Positions 9,016 through 16,895 of a stretch of 64,000 nt of DNA are shown in pieces. Under the pieces are notes generated by a model. The model was given only the letters and a program-made list of their open reading frames with translations, did not search any database and was not told the DNA's origin. Source of the stretch: Bradyrhizobium cosmicum (GTDB lineage: Bacteria > Pseudomonadota > Alphaproteobacteria > Rhizobiales > Xanthobacteraceae); assembly GCF_007290395.2 (NCBI RefSeq), contig NZ_CP041656.2:2480001-2544000 (forward strand), read 5' to 3'. The translations under genes were made by a program, and so were the position numbers. Positions within the stretch are counted from its first letter, which is position 1. Each line of letters starts with the position of its first letter.

Positions 9016-10032
9016 ATGCATCCGAAAACTCAGGGTTCCCATGCGCGTATGGCCATCTCGCGCCGGCAAGCTCTCGCGTCGCTGTGCGCCATGCCGATGA
9101 TGGCGAAATCCGCATCAGCACAGATTGGGTGGCCGACGCAGGCAGTCCGAGTGCTGCTGGGCCAGCCAGCCGGTTCCGGTTCAGACCCGATGGCGCGAGG
9201 CCTTGCGCCACACCTTGCCGCCGCCTTCGGTCAACCTTTCATTGTCGAGAACATGCCGGGCGGTGGCGGCATCACGGCCGCCGCCGCGGTGGCCCGAGCC
9301 ACCGACGATCATACGATCGGTATCGTGCTCGGCGGCCCGACAACGACCGCGAAGGCGCTGAACCCGGCGCTTGCCTACGATCCAGCCACGGACTTCCGGC
9401 CGATCAGCCTGCTCAACCGCTCGCCCTTTGTCCTGACGGTTCATCCCGGCAGTTTCGCAGGAAAGCAGTTTGCCGACGTCATCGATCATGCGCGCGCGCA
9501 TCCCGGCAGCCTGTCCTACGCCTCGATCGGTCCGGGCACCGTTACACATCTCGCCATGGAGGAACTGAAAGCCCAGCTTGGCGTCGACATCGTCCACGTG
9601 CCCTATCGCGGCTTTCCGCAGGCGACGCTGGATCTGGTCGCCGGCCGCTGCCAGCTGATGTTCAACATTGCAGCCGCAGCATCGGAGCATGTGGCTGCAG
9701 GGCGGTTGCTCGCGGTGGCGCAGACCGGCTCAACACGACTCACCGCGCTTCCCGACGTGCCGACGCTGCACGATCTCAACCCCAAGTTTGAGCCGTTCTT
9801 CGGCTGGTCGGGCATGATCGCGCCGGCCAGTTTTCCGGAATCGCGCGCAGAGAGACTGGCGAAGGTCGTGCGCGATGCCCTCGCGAGCGATCCGAATGCG
9901 CGGGGTGGCCTCGATCGCGCCGGCAGTGAGGTTATGGGAACGGATCCCGCAGAGCTGCAATCACTCCGGGACAAGGAAGCCACGCGCTGGATCGAGGTAA
10001 TTACAAGGCTCGGCCTGCGCTCGGCCGAGTGA
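9016..10032 (+). CDS. Tripartite tricarboxylate transporter binding protein (Bug/TctC family)
   Basis: A 338-residue periplasmic binding protein. The start at 9016 is supported by GAGG about nine bases upstream. Residues 12-35 form a signal peptide opening with SRRQAL and ending KSASA, which resembles a twin-arginine signal. The mature part shows Bug-family motifs: QPAGSGSDPMARGLAPHLA, FIVENMPGGGG, HVPYRGFPQATLDLVAG and LPDVPTLHDL. Such proteins bind small carboxylates for a TctAB permease. No TctA or TctB gene lies nearby, so this is an orphan receptor, a very common state in Betaproteobacteria and Bradyrhizobium. It diverges from the winged-helix/TPR regulator. Confidence 0.9.
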   Translation: MHPKTQGSHARMAISRRQALASLCAMPMMAKSASAQIGWPTQAVRVLLGQPAGSGSDPMARGLAPHLAAAFGQPFIVENMPGGGGITAAAAVARATDDHTIGIVLGGPTTTAKALNPALAYDPATDFRPISLLNRSPFVLTVHPGSFAGKQFADVIDHARAHPGSLSYASIGPGTVTHLAMEELKAQLGVDIVHVPYRGFPQATLDLVAGRCQLMFNIAAAASEHVAAGRLLAVAQTGSTRLTALPDVPTLHDLNPKFEPFFGWSGMIAPASFPESRAERLAKVVRDALASDPNARGGLDRAGSEVMGTDPAELQSLRDKEATRWIEVITRLGLRSAE

Positions 10033-10076
10033 CGCACATTTCTCGACATCAATCGCTCGTCCAAGGGACTTTCGCC

Positions 10077-10448
10077 ATGAATTGTCCGGAAAACATCATC
10101 TTTGTTGCGTTCGCTGTCGCCAACGCGTTCCGGCTGCTAGCCTACCTGCCGCAAATCTCGGTTCTTCTTAGGCAGAAGGACGCTGCCGCGGTGTCGTCCG
10201 CGACCTGGTTGCTGTTTACCGTGTCGAACGGCATCACGGCCGTCTATGCTGCGCGAATCGTCGCCGACACGGCCATGGCACTGACCTTCGCGAGCAACAC
10301 AATCTGTTGCGCAACGATCGTTGCGCTCGTGCAATACAAACGTCGAAAAATTCGGCGAATGAAGTTGGGCAGTACCCCCTTTGGTCAATCGCGTCATCTT
10401 CCGCCCGAACACCGGATGTCCGCTTGTCTACCGACAGCGGCGGAATAG
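10077..10448 (+). CDS. PQ-loop / SemiSWEET-like small membrane protein
   Basis: A 123-residue protein from ATG 10077 (MNCPENIIFVAFAVANAFRL). The segment AYLPQISVLLRQKDAAAVSSATW is a PQ-loop followed by the Ser/Thr-rich turn and Trp found in SemiSWEET sugar transporters. About three transmembrane helices (residues 7-27, 42-60, 68-92) end in a basic stop-transfer YKRRKIRRMK. SemiSWEETs are about 90-100 residues, so the last 25 polar residues look like an extension, perhaps read-through into degenerate DNA. It starts 44 bp after the TctC-like gene and may share its transcript. The substrate is unknown. Confidence 0.72.
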   Translation: MNCPENIIFVAFAVANAFRLLAYLPQISVLLRQKDAAAVSSATWLLFTVSNGITAVYAARIVADTAMALTFASNTICCATIVALVQYKRRKIRRMKLGSTPFGQSRHLPPEHRMSACLPTAAE

Positions 10449-10949
10449 CAGACATTTTTCAACCGCCGCTCGGGGCCACAAGCTGACCTTGTTCGGAAGC
10501 GCCACTACCCTGCTTTGAAATGCTACGCCGTCAGTTCTTCGGCTTATTGTCGGTTATCCGTTCCTTCGCATTGATTGGTGCAGGTAGGCCGTATTTTTTC
10601 TGATGATCGAAGCTGCTCAATCTCGCGCGTCCGTCTTGGATTAGGCGCCAATAGAAGAACTTCAGTACGGTGCCATCAGAAAATTCACAACGATCCCTGC
10701 CGAGCCTTCTTCATCAGGACGGTCATCGGTCACAACGTTGGCTACGACATTTCTCAGTCTGGCCAAACTAAGCTCAAATGGTCTCGTCACTTGATCGCTC
10801 CTCCAATCGGGTCAAAATACGACTTCGGCTCCAGGTCGACTCTCGAACAGAACCGGACATTCAACGCTAGCGACCATCGGCAGCGCGACGATCGTCCGAC
10901 TCACTCTTGGATTAAGCTGACTCATTTCTGTTCTCAGGGCACATTCCGC
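10449..10949. other. 501-bp region without a convincing gene; repeat relics
   Basis: Base composition is visibly more AT-rich than the flanks. Frames crossing it have no family pattern. Read on the minus strand, 10455-10400 begins ATGTCTGCTATTCCGCC, the opening of a decayed repeat that yields spurious MSAIPP-type reading frames in Bradyrhizobium (from memory). GGGTCAAAATACGA at 10809-10822 and CGGACATTCAACGC near 10856 are further pieces. I see no functional feature. Confidence 0.4.
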
Positions 10950-11261
10950 TCAGAAACGCTCCGGCCGCACCACCTCCACGTCGCTGACCGAGACCAGTCC
11001 CACCTGCCGGGAGACGATCGCGAAGACGGCCTCCAGCAGGCCGTCGAGGCGGCCGGGATCGACGATGCACCACAGCGCGAACATGCCGGCGGCGTCTCCG
11101 ATCTGGCCGTCCGAGTCCCATTGCCCGGCCTGGCCGCGTCCCGCGGCGAGGGGCACGACGGAAAATCCGCTGACGCCGGCCGACACCAGCTCGTCCGTCA
11201 GGCGCTTCAGCAGGGCCCGCTCGATCAGGATTTCGACGCGCTTCTTGGCAAACATCTGCAT
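10950..11261 (-). CDS. PII-like protein, probable SbtB partner of SbtA
   Basis: A 103-residue small protein with the alternating strand-helix layout of the PII superfamily: KKRVEILIERALLKRLTDEL, a flexible T-loop-like stretch AAGRGQAGQWDSDGQIGDA, and a second ferredoxin-like half ending VGLVSVSDVEVVRP. The C-terminal CGPEGC loop of some cyanobacterial SbtB proteins is absent. It lies 7 bp downstream of the SbtA-type permease on the same strand, the usual sbtA-sbtB arrangement, in which the small protein controls the transporter in response to adenine nucleotides. Confidence 0.75.
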   Translation of the reverse strand: MQMFAKKRVEILIERALLKRLTDELVSAGVSGFSVVPLAAGRGQAGQWDSDGQIGDAAGMFALWCIVDPGRLDGLLEAVFAIVSRQVGLVSVSDVEVVRPERF

Positions 11262-11268
11262 GCTGTCC

Positions 11269-12258
11269 TCATTCTGCGATCATCTGTGCGGCGGCGATGT
11301 AGAGGGGGATGCCGACCGTGAGGTTGAACGGAAACGTCAGACCGAGCGAGAGTGTGAGCGCGATCGCGGGATTGGCCGCAGGCAGCGCCAGCCGCATCGC
11401 GGCCGGCACGGCGATGTAGGAGGCGGATGCGCCGAGCGTCATCAACACGGCCATGCTGCCGGCCCGCAATCCGATCAGCCACGCCAGGGCCGCCGCCAGC
11501 GCGGCGCTGACCAGCGGCATGACCCAGGCAAAGGCAGCGACGGGGACGGACAGCGATCTCCAGCCGTCCCGGAGACCCCGGCCGGCGATCAGTCCCATGT
11601 CCAGCAGGAAGATGCACAGGAAGCCTGCGAACGCGTCGAGCAGGAAGGGCTTGAGCGATGTCATGCCGCGTTCGCCCGTAATGCAGCCGACCGCGAAGGC
11701 GCCGAGCAGGGCGACGATCGAGCCGTTGAGTGCAATCTCCCGCAGGAAATCCTTTGGCATCTCTCCCTCGGTCCGGCCTCGCCCGGTCCGCGCGATGAAG
11801 AGCGCGGAGAAGATCGCCGGCGTTTCCATCGCGGCCGCCACGGCGATCATGTAGCCGTCGAAGGGCAGGGCGAGCTGGGTCAGGGCGCCCGTGACGGCGA
11901 CGAAGGTCACGGCCGAGATCGACCCGTAATGTCCGGCCACCGCTGCGGCGTTGATATGGTCGAGGCCGGCGACGTTGCGCAGGAAGGCGTAGGCGACGAA
12001 GGGCAAGCCGCCGGACAAGGCAATTCCGGCGGCGATCGTTGCGACGAGCGTCAGCGTCAAGCCCTGGTGGGCGACCTCGGCGCCGCCCCGAAAGCCGATC
12101 GAGATCAGCAGATATAGCGAGAGAAAACGCGCGATCGCCTCGGGCACCGACAGGTCGGACCGGCCAAGCGAAGCCCCAAGACCCATGCCGAAGAACAGCA
12201 CCGGAGGCGAGACAAGATTCTGAACGGCGAGCGCCAGCACGGGACCCCCAAGACTCAT
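11269..12258 (-). CDS. Sodium-dependent bicarbonate permease, SbtA family
   Basis: A roughly 329-residue polytopic membrane protein with about ten hydrophobic helices. Strong SbtA features are NLVSPPVLFFGMGLGASLGR near the start, SLYLLISIGFRGGAEVA around 47-63, and AAVAGHYGSISAVTFVAV around 106-122. SbtA imports bicarbonate with Na+. I start it at ATG 12258 (MSLGGPVLAL) because family members begin just before LxSPPVLFF. A longer frame from 12327 would add 23 polar residues and run into an inverted repeat. It is followed by an SbtB-like gene and diverges from a LysR regulator. Use for autotrophic CO2 fixation or for general anaplerosis is inference. Confidence 0.85.
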   Translation of the reverse strand: MSLGGPVLALAVQNLVSPPVLFFGMGLGASLGRSDLSVPEAIARFLSLYLLISIGFRGGAEVAHQGLTLTLVATIAAGIALSGGLPFVAYAFLRNVAGLDHINAAAVAGHYGSISAVTFVAVTGALTQLALPFDGYMIAVAAAMETPAIFSALFIARTGRGRTEGEMPKDFLREIALNGSIVALLGAFAVGCITGERGMTSLKPFLLDAFAGFLCIFLLDMGLIAGRGLRDGWRSLSVPVAAFAWVMPLVSAALAAALAWLIGLRAGSMAVLMTLGASASYIAVPAAMRLALPAANPAIALTLSLGLTFPFNLTVGIPLYIAAAQMIAE

Positions 12259-12317
12259 TTCGATGAATGGCGGTCTGATAGCTTTGGGCTGTCCTTTGTT
12301 GAAATTGATAGTATTAA

Positions 12318-12348
12318 GCATCATCATTGAGAAAGGTAATGATGATGC
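12318..12348. promoter_or_regulatory. Perfect 11-bp inverted repeat over the LysR start
   Basis: GCATCATCATT (12318-12328) and its exact reverse complement AATGATGATGC (12338-12348) flank the 9-base spacer GAGAAAGGT. The spacer contains the likely Shine-Dalgarno sequence of the LysR gene, and the right arm contains its candidate ATG codons. It may be a DNA operator for the divergent sbtA/LysR pair, or an RNA hairpin that presents the Shine-Dalgarno sequence in the loop and sequesters the start codon. Confidence 0.5.
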
Positions 12349-13196
12349 CGCGCACGCGCGTCAATCTGGACATCGACCTGGTCAGGTCCTTCGTCACCAT
12401 CGTGTCGCTCGGAAACTTCACGCGGGCCGCCCAGGCGCTCGGCGTCCAGCAGTCCACGATCTCGCTGCAGATCCGCCGGCTGGAGGAGCAGATCGGCGGC
12501 AAGCTGCTGGAGCGTTCGCCGCAATCGGTTGCGCTCACCGCCGAAGGCGAGACGTTCTTCGACTATGCGCGGCGCATGCTCGATCTGAACGACGAGATGG
12601 TGTCGCGCATCCAGGAGCCGGCGATGCGCGGGCTGGTTCGGCTCGGGGCTCCCGAGGATTTCGCGACCCGCCATCTTCCCGACGTGCTTGCGCGTTTCGC
12701 CCAGGCCTATCCGCAGGTCGATCTCGAGGTCACCTGCGATCTGACGATGAATCTCATCGAGCGCTTCCGGAAGGGCGCGTTCGACCTCGCCCTGATCAAG
12801 CGTGAACGATCCATCGAGATCCCCGGCACCCGCGTCTGGCGTGAGCCGCTGGTCTGGGTGACGGGCGGGCTCGATCTCAGGCAGGGAGTCTTGCCGCTGG
12901 CGGTATCGCCCAAACCCTGCGTCTACAGGAAGCGGGCGACCGAAGCGCTCGATCGCGCCAAGCGGTCCTGGCGGGTCGCCTATACCTGCGGTTCGCTGGC
13001 GGGGACGCTAGCGGCCGTGCGCGCCCGGCTTGGCGTCACGGTGCTTCCCAAGGACATGGTCCCCCCGGATCTGCATGTCGTGGACGGAAAGCCGATGCCT
13101 GACCTGAAGGATACCGAGATCGCGATCCTGGAGCGCGACCGTCTCCCCAGGCCGGCGCAGCGCCTCAAGGACTTCGTGATCAAGACCCTGAGTTGA
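12342..13196 (+). CDS. LysR-family regulator, divergent from sbtAB
   Basis: About 284 residues. The N-terminal winged helix is clear (LDIDLVRSFVTIVSLGNFTR, AAQALGVQQSTISLQIRRLE, GKLLERSPQSVALTAEGE). The effector domain begins GLVRLGAPEDFATRHLPDVL, a pattern I associate with the LrhA-like subfamily. Candidate starts are in-frame ATGs at 12339, 12342 and 12345 after GAAAGG at 12331-12336; 12342 is chosen for spacing. The total is slightly short for the family because the C-terminal part is compact. Divergence from sbtA makes the bicarbonate transporter its probable target, as CmpR/CbbR-type regulators control carbon uptake elsewhere. Autoregulation through the inverted repeat is plausible. Confidence 0.87.
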   Translation: MMPRTRVNLDIDLVRSFVTIVSLGNFTRAAQALGVQQSTISLQIRRLEEQIGGKLLERSPQSVALTAEGETFFDYARRMLDLNDEMVSRIQEPAMRGLVRLGAPEDFATRHLPDVLARFAQAYPQVDLEVTCDLTMNLIERFRKGAFDLALIKRERSIEIPGTRVWREPLVWVTGGLDLRQGVLPLAVSPKPCVYRKRATEALDRAKRSWRVAYTCGSLAGTLAAVRARLGVTVLPKDMVPPDLHVVDGKPMPDLKDTEIAILERDRLPRPAQRLKDFVIKTLS

Positions 13197-13309
13197 TGCG
13201 TCCCGCGGGGTAAGCGGTGATCCAAGAGCACGCGCCGCGCGTTATCCGGTGTCGTTCGTCATGGAGGCGGTTGCATCGTGGCGGCGGATAACGCGAAAGG
13301 TTTGATGGC

Positions 13310-13912
13310 GTGACTGTGGATACCGGAATTGCTCCCAATCGGCTGCAGCGGCCGAGCCGTGAAGAAGCCGAAGCCGCATTTCGGACCATCATCCGATGGG
13401 CGGGTGATGATCCGGATCGGCCCGGCTTGCTGGACACGCCGGCGCGGGCCGCGCGTGCGTTCGAGGAATATTTCGCGGGCTATGAGCAGGATCCGATTCA
13501 GATCCTCGACAGGACCTTCGACGAGACCGGCAGCTACGAGGAGATGGTGATCCTGCGCGGTATCTCGTTCGAAAGCCATTGCGAGCATCATATCGCGCCC
13601 ATCATCGGCCGCGCCTGGGTCGCCTATGTGCCGGATGGCCGTGTCGTCGGCATCTCGAAGCTCGCGCGCGTGGTGCAGGTCTACGCCAAGCGATTCCAGA
13701 TCCAGGAGCGCATGACGTCTGAAATTGCGTCGGCAGTGCAGAAAGCTCTGAAGCCTAAGGGCGTCGGCGTCATCCTCAAGGCCAATCACCACTGCATGTC
13801 GAGCCGCGGGGTGCAGAAAATCGGTTCCGACATGGTGACCAGCTGCATGCTTGGCTGCTTTCGCGACAATCCGATCTCGCGTCAGGAGTTCATGGCCATG
13901 GTCGAGGATTGA
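13310..13912 (+). CDS. folE: GTP cyclohydrolase I
   Basis: A 200-residue enzyme converting GTP to 7,8-dihydroneopterin triphosphate, the first step of tetrahydrofolate synthesis. The zinc ligands are seen as C91-E-H-H94 (SHCEHHIAPI) and C162 in HHCMSSRGVQ. GRAWVAYVPDGRVVGISKLAR is the family core and QERMTSEIA the tunnel helix. The start is GTG 13310 (MTVDTGIAPN); no better ATG lies in frame. The length fits the family (190-220). It stands alone between a LysR gene and the fasciclin gene. Confidence 0.95.
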   Translation: MTVDTGIAPNRLQRPSREEAEAAFRTIIRWAGDDPDRPGLLDTPARAARAFEEYFAGYEQDPIQILDRTFDETGSYEEMVILRGISFESHCEHHIAPIIGRAWVAYVPDGRVVGISKLARVVQVYAKRFQIQERMTSEIASAVQKALKPKGVGVILKANHHCMSSRGVQKIGSDMVTSCMLGCFRDNPISRQEFMAMVED

Positions 13913-14071
13913 GCGCGGCACTGCGCCGCAGGATTTTCGAACAGGCAGGTGATCCAGCCGCCGCGAGGCTCCGTTTCGTCAATGTCGATCGCATCTGATC
14001 GCACGGTGGATGCGAGATCTCGTGCGCATCCGTCACATCGGTTGAGACTCAATCACAGCAACTCGGAGAAA

Positions 14072-14575
14072 ATGATGACGCCTGCAATACGTTCGTTCGT
14101 GGCCGGAGCCGCCATGCTGGCTGGCTTGCTCGGCCCCTCGATGGCGCGCGCCGCGGATATCGTGGACACCGCTGTTTCTGCCGGCTCGTTTACGACGCTC
14201 GTCACCGCCGTCAAGGCCGCGGGCCTCGTTCACACGCTGAAGGGCAAGGGCCCGTTCACGGTGTTCGCGCCGAACGATGCGGCTTTCGCCAAGCTGCCGC
14301 CGGGAACGGTCGAGTCGCTGCTCAAGAACAAGACCAAGCTCGCGGCCATTTTGAAATATCACGTCATTCCGGGCCGCGTGAAGGCGGCTGATGTGGCGGG
14401 CAAGTCGCTCCAGGTCGCGACCGTCCAGGGCCAGCCGGTGAGCGTCGATGGCACCTTCGGTGTGAAGGTCAACGATGCGCGTGTCATTCAGCCGGATATC
14501 GAGGCGTCGAACGGCGTGATCCACGTGATCGATACCGTGCTGTTGCCTCCGGCGCGCCAAAAGACCCATCACTGA
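14072..14575 (+). CDS. Secreted fasciclin (FAS1) domain protein
   Basis: A 167-residue protein with a Sec signal peptide (hydrophobic core [13 protein letters not shown], likely cleavage after MARA at about residue 28) followed by one FAS1 domain. H1-like motif: [20 protein letters not shown]. Later [15 protein letters not shown] contains the conserved YH, and [13 protein letters not shown] closes the domain. FAS1 proteins mediate adhesion or matrix contact, and in rhizobia some affect symbiosis. GGAGAA at 14065-14070 precedes tandem ATGs at 14072 and 14075. Exported to periplasm or outside; no anchor is seen. Confidence 0.92.
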   Translation: MMTPAIRSFVAGAAMLAGLLGPSMARAADIVDTAVSAGSFTTLVTAVKAAGLVHTLKGKGPFTVFAPNDAAFAKLPPGTVESLLKNKTKLAAILKYHVIPGRVKAADVAGKSLQVATVQGQPVSVDGTFGVKVNDARVIQPDIEASNGVIHVIDTVLLPPARQKTHH

Positions 14576-14582
14576 GGATCGA

Positions 14583-14619
14583 CCGGAAACCACCCGGGCT
14601 GACGCAGGGTGGTTTCCGG
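14583..14619. terminator. Hairpin between convergent genes
   Basis: CCGGAAACCACCC (14583-14595) pairs perfectly with GGGTGGTTTCCGG (14607-14619) around an 11-base loop. It sits between the ends of the fasciclin gene and the convergent waaF gene. No T-run follows on either strand, so it may be a weak terminator or an RNA-stabilising hairpin. Confidence 0.6.
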
Positions 14620-14630
14620 CGAGTGTTGAA

Positions 14631-15728
14631 CTAGGTGTCGCGCGTCGTCACGCGTGCCCCCGTCTCCCTCAGCACCCGCTCCGCAATCCCCACCACCTCC
14701 ACGGCCGCGATGTCGCGCATGCACCTGTGGTCGTTCATCTTGCAGATCGTGCTCTGGCAGGGCTGGCAGGACAGCACGCTCTTATCCTGCACCACGGTCG
14801 CGGCGAGGCCGTTGAGGGGAGCCCAGAGATAGGGGCTGGTCGGGCCGAAGATGCCCATGGTCGGCGTGCCGAGCGCAGCTGCGATGTGCATCAGGCCGGA
14901 ATCGTTGCAGATCGCGACGCCGGCCGCGGCCATGGCGAGGACGCCGTTGCGCAGATCCGTGCCGGTGAGGTCCCGGACCCTTGGGCCGCCAGCGGTCCCG
15001 CGGCCGCCCGCGGCGACGATCTCCTGGGCAAGTCCCTTCTCGCCGGGGCCGCCGACCACCCAGACGTCCAGCCCGCGCTCGACCAGCAGGCGGGCGGCCT
15101 CTGGATAATAGGTCCAGCGCTTTGACGCACCGACGGAGCCGGGGGCGAGCGCCACGGCGGCGCCGGCGCTGAGGCCGTTGGCTTGCCGCCAGCGGACGAT
15201 ATCCTCGGCCGGGACCTGCAATTGCGGCACCGGCCATTCCGGGGGCAGGGGCGAGCCGTCGGGCTGGGCCAGCGCGGCGTTCTTGTCGATGAAGCGGGGC
15301 AGCTTCTTCTCGCCCCAGCGCCAGCGGTTGAGCAGGCCGAACCTGAACTCGCCGACGAAGCCGACCCGCTCGGGGATTCCGGCCAGTGCCGGCGCGATGG
15401 CGGCCTTCCAGGTCCGCGGCAGCACCAGGGCGGTGCCGTACTTCCGCTCGCGCAGGAGCTTGGCCAGGCCGAGCTGGCGGCCGACGGCCAGCCGGCCGCG
15501 CGGCAGGTCCCAGACGATCCCCTGCCGCACGCCGGGCATGTAATCGACCAGCGGGGCGCACAGGGAGGTGGTCAAGAGATCAACCGGCCGGTTGGGCCAG
15601 CGCTCCTTCAGGACCCGCACCACGGTGTGATTCCGGACGAAATCGCCGATCCACATATAGGGGACGATCAGGATCGGGCGGGTGTCGCTCGGATCTGCTG
15701 CTCCACTAAACTGCGAATCATTGTTCAT
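14631..15728 (-). CDS. waaF: LPS heptosyltransferase II-type GT9 glycosyltransferase
   Basis: A 365-residue GT9 protein from ATG 15728 (MNNDSQFSGA). The frame stays open far upstream, but only this part is patterned. Motifs: ILIVPYMWIGDFVRNHTVV at the acceptor site, VALAPGSVGASKRWTYYPEA, then ICNDSGLMHIAAALGTPTMG and FGPTSPYLWAPL, the ADP-heptose binding region. A cysteine-rich tail (LSCQPCQSTICKMNDHRCM) follows, as in many WaaF proteins. It adds the second heptose to the inner core at the cytoplasmic face. It diverges from hldD and lies beside hldE, which make its donor, a strong contextual match. Heptose I transfer cannot be excluded. Confidence 0.88.
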   Translation of the reverse strand: MNNDSQFSGAADPSDTRPILIVPYMWIGDFVRNHTVVRVLKERWPNRPVDLLTTSLCAPLVDYMPGVRQGIVWDLPRGRLAVGRQLGLAKLLRERKYGTALVLPRTWKAAIAPALAGIPERVGFVGEFRFGLLNRWRWGEKKLPRFIDKNAALAQPDGSPLPPEWPVPQLQVPAEDIVRWRQANGLSAGAAVALAPGSVGASKRWTYYPEAARLLVERGLDVWVVGGPGEKGLAQEIVAAGGRGTAGGPRVRDLTGTDLRNGVLAMAAAGVAICNDSGLMHIAAALGTPTMGIFGPTSPYLWAPLNGLAATVVQDKSVLSCQPCQSTICKMNDHRCMRDIAAVEVVGIAERVLRETGARVTTRDT

Positions 15729-15887
15729 TGATTGACGGGGCCAAGGTGTGCTGGGATATACCGGTTCGGTAGCCGCTCCGGGCCGGCAGGTAAAGCCGGC
15801 CGCAGCCCAATCCCAAAACCGCTTACACTTTGCCGGATCATGCGCTAGGGCAGAAACGGGTCGCAAAAATCGGGCAGGGACGTTGGA

Positions 15888-16868
15888 ATGTTGCTGGTGA
15901 CCGGCGGGGCCGGTTTTATCGGATCGAATGTCGTCGCCGCGCTGAACGAGGCCGGCCGCAGCGACGTCGTGGTCTGCGACCTGCTCGGCAGCGAGGGCAA
16001 GTGGCGAAACCTCGCCAAGCGCCAGCTTGTGGATATCCTCCCGCCGGCCGAGCTGTTCGACTGGCTGAAGGGCCGCAAGCTCGACGCCGTGATCCATCTC
16101 GGGGCGATTTCCGAGACCACCGCGACCGACGGCGATCTCGTGATCGAGACCAATTTCCGCCTCTCCATGCGCCTGCTGGACTGGTGCACGGCGAATGCCG
16201 TGCGGCTCATCTACGCCTCGTCGGCGGCGACTTACGGCGACGGCGAGGCCGGCTTTGACGACGACGCCTCTCTGCCTGCCCTGAAGCAGCTGCGGCCGAT
16301 GAATCTCTACGGCTGGAGCAAGCATCTGTTCGATCTCGCGGTCGCCGGGCGTGCTGTGAACGGCGATCCGCTCCCGCCGCAATGGGCAGGCCTGAAGTTC
16401 TTCAACGTGTTCGGCCCCAACGAGTACCACAAGGGTACGATGATGAGCGTGCTCGCGCGCCGCTTCGACGACGTCAAAGCGGGCCGCGTCGTGCAGCTGT
16501 TCAAGTCGCATCGCGAGGGCATCGTCGACGGCGATCAGCGCCGCGATTTCATCTATGTCGACGACGTCGTGCGCGTGATGATGTGGCTGCTGGCGAGCCC
16601 GTCGGTGTCCGGGCTCTTCAATGTCGGCACCGGCAAGGCGCGCAGCTTCAAGGACCTGATGCTGGCTGCCTATGCGGCGCTGGGCACCAGGCCGAACATC
16701 GAATATGTCGACATGCCCGAGAGCATCCGCGGCAGCTATCAATACTTCACCCAGAGCAAGGTCGATCGCCTTCACCACGCCGGCTATAATGGCGGCTTCA
16801 CGACGCTCGAGGATGCGGTGAAAGCCTATGTCGGGGATTATCTCGACCGGCCCGACCGCTTCCGCTGA
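15888..16868 (+). CDS. hldD: ADP-L-glycero-D-manno-heptose 6-epimerase
   Basis: A 326-residue extended SDR starting MLLVTGGAGFIGSNVVAAL at 15888. YGWSK (in RPMNLYGWSKHLFD) is the catalytic YxxxK, and LKFFNVFGPNEYHKGTMMSV with DGDQRRDFIYVDD are the substrate-loop signatures of the HldD/RfaD family. It epimerises ADP-D,D-heptose to ADP-L,D-heptose, the donor for WaaF. It is followed after 27 bp by hldE, so the last steps of heptose activation form one operon. Confidence 0.93.
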   Translation: MLLVTGGAGFIGSNVVAALNEAGRSDVVVCDLLGSEGKWRNLAKRQLVDILPPAELFDWLKGRKLDAVIHLGAISETTATDGDLVIETNFRLSMRLLDWCTANAVRLIYASSAATYGDGEAGFDDDASLPALKQLRPMNLYGWSKHLFDLAVAGRAVNGDPLPPQWAGLKFFNVFGPNEYHKGTMMSVLARRFDDVKAGRVVQLFKSHREGIVDGDQRRDFIYVDDVVRVMMWLLASPSVSGLFNVGTGKARSFKDLMLAAYAALGTRPNIEYVDMPESIRGSYQYFTQSKVDRLHHAGYNGGFTTLEDAVKAYVGDYLDRPDRFR

Positions 16869-16895
16869 GGCTCCAGGATCTAAGGCTCAAGGATC

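Noticed and set aside
10575..11321. 248-codon plus-strand frame over the intergenic gap and sbtB
   Set aside because: No family pattern, crosses repeat relics and lies opposite the clear PII-like gene.
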